Positions 9,329-25,117 of a stretch of 60,000 nucleotides of DNA are shown piece by piece; positions within the stretch are counted from its first letter, which is position 1; the number at the start of each line of letters is the position of its first letter. Position numbers and translations under genes: made by a program. The DNA comes from Bugula neritina. Lineage: Eukaryota > Bryozoa > Gymnolaemata > Cheilostomatida > Bugulidae. The stretch covers positions 13,022,175 to 13,082,174 of the forward strand of contig OZ037768.1 of the NCBI GenBank assembly GCA_964035545.1, in the 5' to 3' direction. Under the pieces are notes generated by a model, which did no database searches, was not told where the DNA came from, and saw only the letters and a program-made list of their open reading frames with translations.

Positions 9329-10225
9329 CTATTTTTGCGGGGACTGGATCCGGTGTCGTGCCTGCCGTGCACGTAGCCTACGCTTTAGGCGTCCTACTGA
9401 GCCCTTCAATTCACTAAGACCCATTGTAGTACTGAGTAAGTCGGGTGCCAACTGGGTGAATTCATCCTGCAGCCGCAGGAGTTTTTCTTCGACGGTTGCT
9501 AGTCGGGTAGGCCTGGTTGGGGTTGGCGTCGCTTCTTCTGGAGAGTCTGATGCTTCCATGGCGGTATTGTCTAGCCGCGGTATGATCGCAGCGACCGTTT
9601 TCACCATAGGGGACTTCTGACGGGCGGCTGTTAGCAATGTATAAAATCTGGAGGATAATGCGGCCCAGGTTAAAGCCTTCTTAACCACTGGTTTGACCGC
9701 TTCTAGGTATTGGTCGTAGTTGTCCGCGTCTACTACATAGCCCTCACCCGCAAAACAGTCCATCATGTGAGCCAGGACAGGGTATGGGTACACGTCGTGA
9801 AATCTACACGGACAGAACCGTAGCAGGAAGTGTGCATTCACATGCAGCCGTAGTCCTTGGTGTGAGGGAAGCTCTTCGTAACACACATGGCAGGTATGTT
9901 GTGACCTACTCGGTCCCAAGGCTTCTTCAATTTGCGGCTCCGTTCGTCGCGACACCCATCTGTGTCTTCGACGCAGCACCGCGGGCAGTCCGTTGTCTGT
10001 TTCCAGTCCGTTATCCAAGGAGGAGAGAGAGTGTAGATTCTGTGACCTGTTGGTCGATCGAGTGTGATCTGCAAGAGTATAACAGTGTAAGAGGGTACAC
10101 TGAGTACAACCGGCGTATACAGCCTGGTGGGTACTTAACTCAATTAAACACTCGTGAGACTCAGTTAATGAATAGTTGATGGAAAACACACACTGCTGTA
10201 ACGGACTGTTCAGTCTTAGAGTCAA
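9329..10225 (-). CDS. Accessory zinc-finger ORF of element B, copy 1
   Basis: A 298-codon frame lies between the integrase remnant and the 3' LTR. Residues from about 112 give a classical C2H2 finger (CHVCYEELPSHQGLRLHVNAH, here given in parts: CHVC ... HVNAH). A second C-X-C-X12-H-X3-C finger follows (CPC ... HMMDC). Then come a helical region, an acidic/proline-threonine linker (SPEEATPTPTRPTRL) and a C-terminal segment with leucine heptads and a basic end (RLKRRLRARQARHR). It is not a known gag-pol domain. The position resembles accessory or env-like genes of LTR elements, but no signal peptide or membrane segment is seen. A nucleic-acid-binding role is inference. Open in copies 1 and 2; frameshifted in copy 3. 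The first 40 residues may be intron or leader sequence. Confidence 0.7.
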   Translation of the reverse strand: MTLRLNSPLQQCVFSINYSLTESHECLIELSTHQAVYAGCTQCTLLHCYTLADHTRSTNRSQNLHSLSSLDNGLETDNGLPAVLRRRHRWVSRRTEPQIEEALGPSRSQHTCHVCYEELPSHQGLRLHVNAHFLLRFCPCRFHDVYPYPVLAHMMDCFAGEGYVVDADNYDQYLEAVKPVVKKALTWAALSSRFYTLLTAARQKSPMVKTVAAIIPRLDNTAMEASDSPEEATPTPTRPTRLATVEEKLLRLQDEFTQLAPDLLSTTMGLSELKGSVGRLKRRLRARQARHRIQSPQK

Positions 10226-10374
10226 TGTGAATTCTCACCACTAAAAATCATTACCGAGTCTCCAGCTTACTCTATTATAGTTAAGCTGATTATTACAGTT
10301 TAGCCCTCGTACCAAAAACATAACTAACTCACCTCTCGATTCTTGGCAAGCCATTGTGAATGAGAGTGGTATGT

Positions 10375-11517
10375 TTATGATTTCAACGTGCGTCTACTCA
10401 AAGCTGTATTAATGTGATGAAAGAGCGAGCAGCGTGGTTGTGAAACGTGACTATGACTTATTACCTCCGGCGTATGAATCTTATTTGAATTTCTGCCGAG
10501 GCAAAAGTTGATATTTTCGTGGTGCTCACAACTCCCACGCTTTGCTCTCTTCCCCTCACGGCGTCTCGTAGGACGTTTGACCGCGCCCTGAACGGAACGT
10601 GGTAAGTCCTTGCGATACGCGGGGCCTGGCTTAGGACACCGTTTCCGAGGTGTCGTCACTAACCAAGGCGGTTTACGCACCCGTGGACGGTCACGTCTCA
10701 CAGGTGGTGCTTCCAGCCAATTTGTGACAAATGGAGCTTTCCCAGTACCTCCGCACGGAGCCCCTCCCTTAGGGGGTTTTTGCACTTCCAGGTCGGTTCC
10801 TGACCTGGGAAGTGGCGGTGGCGGCTTGCACGCTGACGGCGGTGAGCGCACTTCCCTGAACGGGTGTGGCTTTTCCTGCCTCGCCACTGCTTTGGGTTGC
10901 ATCCTAGGCGGTTTGTCGACCAGGTCAGCAGTCTCCGTCTGCCCGGGTCTTTCTGCACTTTGCCTTCGCCGCCCTACTTCGTCTGTAGGGGGGCCGTGCT
11001 TACTGACCCGGCAGACTCCGCACTGCCTAACTCTGCGTCGTACATCACGCTCCATGTGAGGCCAATACCACCAGAGTTGTAGTTCGGTGAACACCTGTTG
11101 GGCTCCCCCGTCAGCCTGCTGGTGTACCTCTTCTATCAACTCTCAGCGGATGGCGGCAGGACAGAGCATCCTCTCCTGGTCTGGCTGGTGGTGGTTATCG
11201 GCCAAAGATATGGTCAGTAGACCATCCGGCCCGATCCGCAGTGCGTTCCAGCGTCGGCAGTACAGCTGCCACTCGGCGCAGCCCTGCTTCCGTTGTCTGT
11301 CACTGGGTCGTCGCCCTTCCCGTTTCATTCGATAGACGTCGGCTACCACCCCCGGATTATGTTCCTGGACGTGTCCTAGCTCCTTGACGCCATCGGTGGA
11401 GACGGGTTCGGCGTGGGGGTCTTGTGCCACCTCTGGGGGCATGTCAGGGTCCCCAAGGTGAGGTGTAGCCTTGATTTTGTGTAGTGACGTGACCGTCTCT
11501 GGGCGCTGTTCGTCCAT
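10375..11517 (-). pseudogene. Integrase N-terminal remnant fused to Pro/basic tail, element B copy 1
   Basis: Two adjoining frames (11143-11517, then 10375-11139) match the integrase start of element A: NPGVVADVYRMKREGRRPS and WWYWPHMERDVRRRVRQCGV with CxxC. The second zinc-binding histidine is replaced (HQQAD for HKQAH). Just after the first catalytic aspartate position (TADLVD) the sequence changes to a proline-rich, basic stretch (KPPRMQPKAVARQEK, RPRVRKPPW, RREGKRAKRG). The D-D-E core is missing. In copy 2 the same region is one 276-codon frame (25118-25948). Confidence 0.75.
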
Positions 11518-12466
11518 CTACGCAACCGTCTGATGTTCTCCCACGGGTCCCCTGGCTGTGGGGTGAGGCAGTCCTTCGCCCGGAGGGCGGGTTCTCTAGA
11601 GGACTTTTCATCGCGGTTTCCCGCGATGGCCTGCTGTTATCTTCTTGAACAGAAGGAGTACAGCTTGGTGGAGAGGTGGGTGGTAGGCTCACTGTCTCCG
11701 AGGGGGAGTGGAGGCATGGCACCGAGGTCTTTCCTTTCCGTGTCAGCTGTTTAGAGTTGTGGACAGGTGGGACCTTCGGGTGCGCGCTCTCTACAGCTCC
11801 CGGCTTGGAGGTACGGCCACTGTCTACCTGGTGGTGGACGGTGTCTCGGGAGTGGCCGGACATAGTACAGGCACGTACTATCGGCTCTTCTCCCGTTAGG
11901 GGATGGCCAAACTTATCGACACAGGCGAGCTCCCTGCCGCCCATAATCATCGCAGATTTACCAAAATCAATGCGACATCCGTGTCGTAAGAATGGCATCC
12001 CAAGGATGGCGTCCTCCTGGAGTTGTCCTACTATAAACCTCTCCTGGATGGTCTGGTCACAGACGCTCCCAGGGAGTTCAATGATACCGTAGAAGGGGAT
12101 GCACGACCCGTCTGCCAGGGTGCCATGATCGCCTTCATACCGTTCCAACCTGCTTCGGATCTGAGCACTGAGTGTGTCGAAGAATCGACGACCCAGGAGG
12201 TTGGTGGTACAGCCTGTGTCCAACAGATATCTGGCAGGTTTGCCGGCTATCTGTCCTGGTAGAAACAGGCTGCTCTCGTGGGGATGTAGTGGTATCTTGG
12301 GTGATCTCATCTCCCTCGCCTTGGCGGAGGGGTTAGGTTCTTGACGACGACTCGGGACCAGCTGCCGAGGGAGTGGCGCCGCGCCCTGCAGCGTTTGGGC
12401 ACCTTTCCTCGCAGACTCTGCGGTCCGTCGTTTGTCAAACCTGTTGCGGGGTGGCATTGAGAACAC
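11444..12466 (-). CDS. Aspartic protease ORF of element B, copy 1
   Basis: The 340-codon frame contains YLLDTGCTTNLLGRRFFDTL (DTG catalytic motif), LADGSCIPFYGIIELPGS and AILGMPFLRHG, closely related to element A protease. It then runs into a low-complexity serine/proline region. RT motifs never appear before the integrase remnant begins at 11517. Upstream, the frame is broken from the gag-overlap region (12307-12675 is in another frame), so this copy has a frameshift in the spacer. Confidence 0.75.
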   Translation of the reverse strand: MFSMPPRNRFDKRRTAESARKGAQTLQGAAPLPRQLVPSRRQEPNPSAKAREMRSPKIPLHPHESSLFLPGQIAGKPARYLLDTGCTTNLLGRRFFDTLSAQIRSRLERYEGDHGTLADGSCIPFYGIIELPGSVCDQTIQERFIVGQLQEDAILGMPFLRHGCRIDFGKSAMIMGGRELACVDKFGHPLTGEEPIVRACTMSGHSRDTVHHQVDSGRTSKPGAVESAHPKVPPVHNSKQLTRKGKTSVPCLHSPSETVSLPPTSPPSCTPSVQEDNSRPSRETAMKSPLENPPSGRRTASPHSQGTRGRTSDGCVDGRTAPRDGHVTTQNQGYTSPWGP

Positions 12467-12572
12467 CGGCGGCGAGCGGCTTGTACAGCCTGCTTGCCGT
12501 CTTGGTGGCCGTTCCGCGAGGTCCCGGACGGGTGTCCGGCGTGGCGAACGCCACTGTGTCCTCCCTTGGGGT

Positions 12573-13502
12573 TTAACGGCGGCCCGCCGGATGTGGGAGC
12601 ATCTGCGGGCCGTTGTACTTTAACCCTGGTCGAAGTCGGGGACAGTGTTTCTGGAAGTGTCCTGGTCTTCCGCACCCCCAGCAGGAGGGGTGTCCTCTAC
12701 CAGGCAACTGCACCGGTGGCCCGTCAAGCTCACGGGTGGTGCCTAGCTGGCTTTCCAAGGCGGAGACCAGTTCAGCTAGCATGTCGGTCATTTGTGCGAC
12801 CTGTGATGCCACCGTCATCTGCGTCACCTTGGCCATCGCTGGAGTTTCCGCGTGAGAAGCGGTAGGAGCAGCAGAGGGCTCCATGTCCACCTGACGAGAA
12901 GTCACACGGCTCCGGTGCAGCTGGCTGGCCAGAAGGTAAGCCTCCCCTTCTGCCAGCGCACCTTCGACCGTGGTGACTCCCCTCGCCAAGAATTGGTGAT
13001 GGAGTCCCAAGTCGTTGATGGACTGCACGAAGGCATCATAGGTATACCTCTCACGGTTTACTTACGGCAGATCGCGAAACGCAATCTGCGCCAGTCTCAT
13101 AACCGTGGTAGCGTGCTATTGTAGCGGCGTGTGAGGATCACGCCGTAGTCTTTGAAGACGGGCCCGCGCATCCACAGCGGAGATACCAAAATGGGCCCGC
13201 AAGGAAGCAAAGATGCCGTCAATGTCTGGTCCCACTCCGTACGGCTTGGCTTTGTCTGACAGCGCCATCCTGAGCTTGAGCAATGCTATTCTAGGTGGCC
13301 ATTGTGCAACCTCCATTACATCTTTGAATTCCTGAACGAATTGCTCCACCGGCTCTTCACCTGAGAAGGTGGGTACCCTCAGCCGGTACTTCTCTTCGTA
13401 ACATTCCCTATGTACTCGCACTTCTGGTTCTATAGGTAAAGCAATGTTATCTTCCTCACCTTCATTCCTCCGAAGGGGTAGCTCTGTGCCTCTTTCTGTC
13501 AT
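12573..13502 (-). pseudogene. gag of element B, copy 1 (interrupted)
   Basis: The first frame (13116-13502) starts MTERGTELPLRRNEGEED and has YRLRVPTFSGEEPVEQF. A second frame (12573-13028) has the CCHC knuckle CWGCGRPGHFQKHC. Between them a CTC-to-ATT change creates a stop (LQ-stop near 13115) and a one-base change shifts the frame near 13060. Copy 2 (27051-27971) is one intact 306-codon frame. Confidence 0.75.
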
Positions 13503-13516
13503 CTTGAAATACGCGA

Positions 13517-13535
13517 AATCCCACCGCTGCCACCA
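13517..13535 (-). promoter_or_regulatory. tRNA-Leu primer-binding site of element B, copy 1
   Basis: Plus strand AATCCCACCGCTGCCACCA, identical to the primer site of element A, one base from the LTR end at 13537. It is complementary to the 3' end of animal tRNA-Leu in the element's RNA. Confidence 0.85.
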
Positions 13536-13536
13536 C

Positions 13537-13878
13537 TGTTGTGAGTTTTAGCACAATTATCAAGCGTGGATTGCCTGCGTATTTAGTTTCAATTTAACTA
13601 GCAACTACTAACAGAGCTTGCCTACAATAACCTTTATTTGATTCGATAAACATAATTATAACAGTATGTCAAAACCACAATACATCAATCAATTATAACA
13701 CGTCTTACTACTACGAGCCCCTGCTCTCAACACACATGGTTTCTGCTAGCTAACCCTCGAACAGTCACTTGACCGGAACCTTGCCTTCCGGTCCTTCTGA
13801 TTGGATAGTAAAACATAGTTATAAGTATTCCCATACAGGAGGGGACGAATCCATTATTATGCTACGTAAACCATTACA
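13537..13878 (-). mobile_element. 5' LTR of element B, copy 1
   Basis: Pairs with 8709-9051. TG...CA ends, followed on the right by the CTAT target duplication at 13879-13882. Confidence 0.9.
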
Positions 13879-13981
13879 CTATTTATTGTATCTTTATAAA
13901 CAGAAATAAAATTATTGTTGTTTGCTGAAGCACTGCTGAGTAAATTGCCTCACAACATTAAATCACTAGTATTTCTACAAG

Positions 13982-14125
13982 GTCAAATGTGCTTCCTATA
14001 TTAATGAAAAACGAAAAATGAGAGAAGTTGAACTTGGACAACTCAAACGTAGACATGCAAAATTTGTCAATCAATCCAAAGTTTCAAGTCAAAATAATGA
14101 TTCTAGCAAACCACCCAGTAAATAA
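13982..14125 (+). CDS. Candidate plus-strand terminal exon, charged peptide
   Basis: After a TTTCTACAAG acceptor-like site, 47 codons stay open to TAA: VKCASYINEKRKMREVE, then LGQLKRRHAKFVNQSK and a Ser/Lys-rich end. The composition looks coding, and the copy at 28451-28594 is also open. Upstream exons, if any, would lie left of element B. I do not recognise the protein. Confidence 0.35.
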   Translation, partial: VKCASYINEKRKMREVELGQLKRRHAKFVNQSKVSSQNNDSSKPPSK

Positions 14126-14169
14126 AAATATTATACACCTCAAGGTATATGAGTAGAGTATTTTATTCA

Positions 14170-14345
14170 TTTAGGCTAGATATACAAAAGGATGTTTGTA
14201 CTAAAAAAAAGACGCTGATAGACATAAGGGTCAAGTCAATACAATGGAATTTCTTCCCAAACATAAAGCAGAAGTAAGCTTAATTCTTGCATTATCTGTC
14301 ATAAAATCATCTACAGTCTTTTATTATCATCAAAATATTGCACTC
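14170..14345 (+). pseudogene. Inverted fragment of an ankyrin-gene paralogue
   Basis: From about 14213 the plus strand reads DRHKGQVNTMEFLPKHKAEV, then [14 protein letters not shown]. This aligns without gaps to the minus-strand ANK-A sequence [32 protein letters not shown] (17694-17790). The orientation is opposite to the three ankyrin genes. The preceding bases also resemble the ANK-B version of the exon (TTSKAE). A second copy is at about 28635-28810. Confidence 0.6.
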
Positions 14346-14672
14346 TTCTAAGAGAATAAAGTTGGTGTAGCAGTGAATCTCAGTAAGTAAGATGAAAGTG
14401 TTGACTCAACTGCCAGAGCCTGTTGCACCCACAAGACTGCCAAAGCTGGTTTATAGTCTACTTTTATGTCACCAGCCAAAGGTGCATCATTGTTTGATAG
14501 CTTTGATAGAGATGACTTCCATATACAGGTTACTTCTGCTTATAATCAATTATAGTAATTTATTGAGTTAGCTATATAACTCATAAATAGCATTATTGTA
14601 GCTTCTAGATACAGTTTGAGATTGTATAGAGTTGTAATAGATTCAACATAATTTACTAGTTACTATAGTTTT

Positions 14673-20344
<5,672 letters not shown>

Positions 20345-22930
20345 CTAATATCATTTTCGCAGTATAAGCATATTAACACTCAACATAATATTAAGACAAT
20401 AATGTTTTCAATAGAAATGTAGACTAATAATTATGATGTAAACAGTTTTTGTTGTGGGTAGTATTATGATTGTGATGTCATACAACAATGGTATTCCAAT
20501 TTAAATGTACCAAATATTTAAATTTACTATTACATCAACTTCAATATCTTATTATTAGGACTTATAAGCAACAATTGCGGGTTGTCCATATATACTATAT
20601 ATTTATAAGAACAATTGAGTACTATTTATACTCTATTTTCAGCATGTTTTTTATTTACTTATATATGGTTGTGCATGCAGTTCACCATTATACATCTTGA
20701 GTAAATTAGAATAGTTATAATTGTTTATTAGTAACTGTAATTATGAACGTCCCATTATTATTGGTCTCATAAAAAAATTCAATTATTTCGATACAACGTG
20801 CATGTACATAATACAGGAAAATTAATCAGTTTGTGAATAGAAGGGGTAAGGGGGGGGAGGAGGGGGGCATAACGGGGTGAAATTTGAGTTTTTCCTCTCA
20901 TTCGTCTGTTTTTCATGTTACTAGTTCAATAATCTCTAATCTAAATGCTACATCAGTTGTCTATTATTGGTATCAGTTGGTTGGTTGCTTCTATTTCTTT
21001 CACAACTAGTGAAATGCTCATGACGAAAAAATGGCCCATTGTACCCTGATACGGGGTACAATGGGCTACTGGGTGGGACCAGGAAAAGTCATGTTTTATC
21101 TGTACAGTTTGTGCCACCACAGATAGCAGGGGAGGCAAAATCAAACGCACATAACTCATTACTGTTTAAAACTAAAATTGTTTTTTTTTCTATTTCCACT
21201 TCACAGGAACTTTCATCGGAAAAAACCTTCACTAACATGTACTAAAAAGTTCCGAGCAGATTTTTTTTGTGAACTGTAGCTAAGGTGTATGGCTGAGGTT
21301 TGTGACTGGCGTGCAGAAGAAGGAGGGTGGGGGGAAATGAGCAAATCACAATTTATTTTAGTCAATTACATGTATATTTCCTCAATGATTTAATGTATAG
21401 TGAATACCATAACTATCCATTAGTAGCAAAAGCAGAGTGCTTGGTATGATGTATAAAATGGCAAATTGCTATAACCTCACCAGATGTATGTTAGGGGAGC
21501 TTTACCTTGCAGTTTGGTAGTCTTACTATGATGTCTTTGATATTTTACAAAAATGTCAGAAATGGCTATATCTATAGATTTTAATATTTGAACTATTTTT
21601 TTGGGCAAACAAACTAATAACAGTGATCATGGTGCAATAATCAGGTGGCCAATTGTGGCCCAATCAGCATGGCCAAGTGGCCAAGTTGAAAATAAATGTG
21701 GCTCAAGGAAAATTTATTTTAGAGTTTGCTATCATACTGGTTAAGCAATGTAGAGACAAGCAATGGTAACAATATCAGTAAAATCTAGGCTCGTTACTTT
21801 TGAGTGCAAAAATTTACCAAGGTTTAGCGACATCTTAAAAAATTTTATGTAAAAACAGTTTTTGACTTGCCTCTTCAACATGTATGCTCCACGAGTGTTG
21901 AAACTGCAATGGCTGAATAATTATGTCAATACCACTTTTTTTATTAAAAAAAATCACAATTCTAATAAGTCAATAAGTTCTCACAATTTGATCGGCTTTT
22001 TGTACCCCTACGACTGTTGTACTCCCCTCTCCCTACTATTAAATTTTAATAACCCGTGAGAGAGAGTTATTTTCTCTCTACTATATTGACTGCTCTTACG
22101 AATCTGAAATTAAATTAAATTCTGTAAACCAACTTCAAACTTATGTCAGACTGCACTGGCTAGTCAGAAAGATACTTTATAATATTTCAGTTGCCTTATT
22201 AGAATTGGAAGCCATTAATGTACCCCATGTAGTGCGGAGTAACTGTTACTCCTTGCTTTACTATTTTTAAATGAAAACCTGAAATATCGCTTTTCTTCCT
22301 TCTTTATATTAATCTTCGAATCTCAGTTCTGATATAAATAAATTTTTCCGTTGCTGGTGCAAGCAGTTAACTGGTCAGATTGGTTGTTGGCAAATATTGA
22401 GAAACGAGGCTTTTGAAAATATATTAAAATATATTTGTTTATTTTTTCCAACTGTCTCGGAATTAGTGCCACACTACTGAATTATTGATTAATACAAAAT
22501 AAAAACATTTCCTAATCAATTTGCTTTAAAAATGATGGCTTAACATAAGCTACAACCTCTACATTTCAATTTTGAATCATTGAAATAAAACACGTTTTAA
22601 CGTGTTAAGTTAAAATGAGGATCAACGTTGTGCAAAATAAAAGGACATAACACCCATTTACCACATAAAATATATCCCAAGATGCATTGGCAGGACAGAC
22701 AGTCCAAGATAAAAGTGCACTACATTAAAACATTATATAACATGCTGAGTAAGAGGTAGAAACAGATAACAGACACTTTTAGTTAGTTACCTAACATCAA
22801 TATTCTAGATTATCATAACACAAAGTAAACTAACTATTAAGACAGTACATATAAACAGTAATTGTCAGATTAGTATATACTTATGTAAACTAGAGTCTAA
22901 CTAGAATATTTAATGAACCGTATCAGGGAG
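20345..22930. other. Non-coding region upstream of ANK-A
   Basis: AT-rich, homologous to 38745-41983 and (start only) 59201-60000. It should hold the ANK-A promoter and first exon, but no start exon is recognisable. Contents: a G-rich tract near 20845-20875, a 13-bp-arm hairpin at 21034-21066, and GGCCAATTGTGGCCCAATCA-like inverted motifs near 21645. Short open frames here are not supported. Confidence 0.5.
21034..21066. repeat. Perfect hairpin GCCCATTGTACCC / GGGTACAATGGGC
   Basis: 13-bp arms separated by 7 bases. The counterpart at 40009-40035 has arms CATTGTACCCCG/CGGGGTACAATG with a 3-base loop; arm length and bases differ but pairing is kept. Confidence 0.8.
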
Positions 22931-23236
22931 TTACGTCTCCTTTGCTTTAGACATGTCCAGTCTGTACTGGTTTCTGCTGAAAAAATCCTTGAAACTTGAT
23001 GCGTATCGATTCTTCACAACAGCCAAAGTTGTCAACAGATTACCAGAACCAAGTTAAAGAAATGCCACTCAAAAATGGTACCTGAAGTATACAATATACA
23101 CGAATTTTACAAATGATCAAATGCTCTGCATTGCATACAACTAGGTTGCAAGATATTTGTCTTTGTTTATCGCATAATAGTCGATAAACATCTAATAAGA
23201 AATATTAGAGAAAAAGCTCTAGGTTACAATAAGATT
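22931..23236 (-). pseudogene. Membrane-protein gene, 3' exons, broken copy after ANK-A
   Basis: The last exon (22931-23081) matches 41984-42136, but two A bases are missing near 23056-23061, shifting the frame inside the hydrophobic segment. The preceding exon is cut: only its last eight or so bases remain before the deletion joint at about 23236, where sequence jumps into the LTR of element A. The gene cannot make the ANK-B-side protein from this copy. Confidence 0.5.
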
Positions 23237-23290
23237 GGTGTCTGTCCTGATTGGTGGTTACTAGTGGTGCCACTGCTGTCCATAGCTACA
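23237..23290 (-). mobile_element. Residual fragment of element A LTR at deletion joint
   Basis: Begins GTCTGTCCTGATTGGTGG and matches 8496-8544 and 50050-50098. Everything else of element A, the solo LTR and the family 2 LTR is missing between ANK-A and element B. Confidence 0.7.
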
Positions 23291-23454
23291 TGCCGATGTA
23301 GTCGAACTCACAATATAATAAACAGTATAGAATGAACCTTTTCGATTAATACCAATGATGATTGCACCACTAAAATCTATCACAGTATATAGTTTTACAG
23401 TAAGTGATTCCAATAGACAATGGACACCGTCTTAGGATAGCTAAGGTTGGCTAT

Positions 23455-23795
23455 TGTTGTGAGTTTTAGCACAATCATCAAGCGTGGATTGCCGGTATTT
23501 AGTTTCAATTTAACTAGCAACTACTAACAGAGCTTGTGTACGATAACCTTTATTTAATTCGATAAACATAATTATAACAGTATGTCAAAACCACAATACA
23601 TCAATCAATTATAACACGTCTTACTACTACGAGCCCCTGCTCTCAACACACATGGTTTCTGCTAGCTAACCCGCGAACAGTCACTTGACCGGAACCTTGC
23701 CTTCCGGTCCTTCTGATTGGATAGTAAAACATAGTTATAAGTATTCCCATACAGGAGGGGACGAATCCATTATTATACTACGTAATCCCATTACA
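23455..23795 (-). mobile_element. 3' LTR of element B, copy 2
   Basis: 341 bp, TG...CA ends, missing two or so bases (GCCGGTATTT) relative to copy 1. Followed rightward by the polypurine tract and hairpin, as in copy 1. Confidence 0.9.
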
Positions 23796-24072
23796 CCGCC
23801 CCCACCAGCAGAAAGACCTACTTTCTGATGAAAACAAAAATAGTATAATAATGCAAAAATAACATAAGTCAAGAAAATCCACAAAGAGAAAGAAAAGAAA
23901 TATCAAACATACGACATATGTGATATACAAGTAAGATAACGAATGGCCAGCGTACAACTGGCCAGCTATAAAGAGAGAGTCCTGGATCGTAGGTCATTAG
24001 TAGTCGAGCATTTACACGATCACAACAAAGTATCCCGGGAACATGCGGGGTGGAATTGCCAACTGCCAGCTC

Positions 24073-24969
24073 CTATTTTTGCGGGGACTGGATCCGGTGT
24101 CGTGCCTGCCGTGCATGTAGCCTACGCTTTAGGCGTCCTACTGAGCCCTTCAATTCACTAAGACCCATTGTAGTACTGAGTAAGTCGGGGGCCAACTGGA
24201 TGAATTCATCCTGCAGCCGCAGGAGTTTTTCTTCGACGGTTGCTAGTCGGGTAGGCCTGGTTGGGGTTGGCGTCGCTTCTTCTGGAGATTCTGATGCTTC
24301 CATGGGGGTATTGTCTGGCCGCGGTATGATTGCAGCGACCGTTTTCACCATAGGGGACTTCTGACGGGTGGCTGTTAGCAATGTATAAAATCCGGAGGAT
24401 AATGCGGCCCAGGTTAAAGCCTTCTTAACCACTGGTTTGACCGCTTCTAGGTATTGGTCGTAGTTGTCCGCGTCTACTACATAGCCCTCGCCCGCGAAAC
24501 AGTCCATCATGTGAGCCAGGACAGGGTGTGGGTACACGTCGTGAAATCTACACGGACAGAACCGTAGCAGAAAGTGTGCATTCACATGCAGCCGTAGTCC
24601 TTGGTGTGAGGGAAGCTCTTCGTAACACACATGGCAGGTATGTTGTGACCTACTCGGTCCCAAGGCTTCTTCAATTTGCGGCTCCGTTCGTCGCGACACC
24701 CATCTGTGTCTTCGACGCAGCACCGCGGGCGGTCCGTTGTCCGTTTCCGGTCCGTTATCCAAGGAGGAGAGAGAGTGTAGATCCTGTGACCTGTTGGTCG
24801 ATCGAGTATGATCTGCAAGAGTATAACAGTGTAAGAGGGTACACTGAGTACAACCGGCGTATACAGCCTGGTGGGTACTTAACTCAATTAGACACTCGTG
24901 AGACTCAGTTAATGAATAGTTGATGGAAAACACACACTGCTGTAACGGACTGTTCAGTCTTAGAGTCAA
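24073..24969 (-). CDS. Accessory zinc-finger ORF of element B, copy 2
   Basis: Intact 298-codon frame, same length as in copy 1 (9329-10225). The two fingers (CHVC ... HVNAH and CPC ... HMMDC) and the basic C-terminal segment (RLKRRLHARQARHR) are unchanged in their key residues. Differences from copy 1 are scattered single changes (for example PETDNGPP for LETDNGLP). A GAGAGGTGAGTTAG splice-donor-like site lies upstream on minus at about 25072-25085, preceded by ATGGCTTGCCAAGAA, so a short leader exon is possible, but I could not find a phase-matched acceptor. Confidence 0.7.
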   Translation of the reverse strand: MTLRLNSPLQQCVFSINYSLTESHECLIELSTHQAVYAGCTQCTLLHCYTLADHTRSTNRSQDLHSLSSLDNGPETDNGPPAVLRRRHRWVSRRTEPQIEEALGPSRSQHTCHVCYEELPSHQGLRLHVNAHFLLRFCPCRFHDVYPHPVLAHMMDCFAGEGYVVDADNYDQYLEAVKPVVKKALTWAALSSGFYTLLTATRQKSPMVKTVAAIIPRPDNTPMEASESPEEATPTPTRPTRLATVEEKLLRLQDEFIQLAPDLLSTTMGLSELKGSVGRLKRRLHARQARHRIQSPQK

Positions 24970-25117
24970 TGTGAATTCTCACCACTAAAAATTATTACCG
25001 AGTCCCAGCTTACTCTATTATAGTTAAGCTGATTAATACAGTTTAGCCCTCGTACCAAAAACATAACTAACTCACCTCTCAATTCTTGGCAAGCCATTGT
25101 GAATGAGAGTGGTATGC

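Larger units (their letters stand above)
8709..13878 (-). mobile_element. Non-autonomous gypsy element B, copy 1 (complete ends)
   Basis: Two near-identical LTRs (8709-9051 and 13537-13878) flank 4.5 kb. The 4-bp duplication CTAT stands at 8705-8708 and 13879-13882. Read on minus: 5' LTR, tRNA-Leu primer site, gag, protease, integrase N-terminal remnant, a zinc-finger ORF, hairpin and polypurine tract, 3' LTR. RT, RNase H and the integrase catalytic core are absent in both full-length copies. It therefore needs enzymes from a partner such as element A, whose primer site and Gag/protease are related. The copy at 23455-28347 has the same CTAT duplication and flanks, showing one insertion followed by segmental duplication. 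Confidence 0.9.

Noticed and set aside
9199-9417. 72-codon plus frame kept in all three element B copies
   Set aside because: Sits antisense to the element's 3' untranslated region and ORF end; conservation is explained by recent duplication.
10310-10360. Short leader exon ATGGCTTGCCAAGAA with GTGAGT donor feeding the zinc-finger ORF
   Set aside because: No acceptor gives the right phase, and the donor is lost in copy 3; left as a remark.
20845-20880. G-rich tract as a G-quadruplex promoter element
   Set aside because: G runs vary between copies and no transcription start evidence exists nearby; mentioned only as composition.
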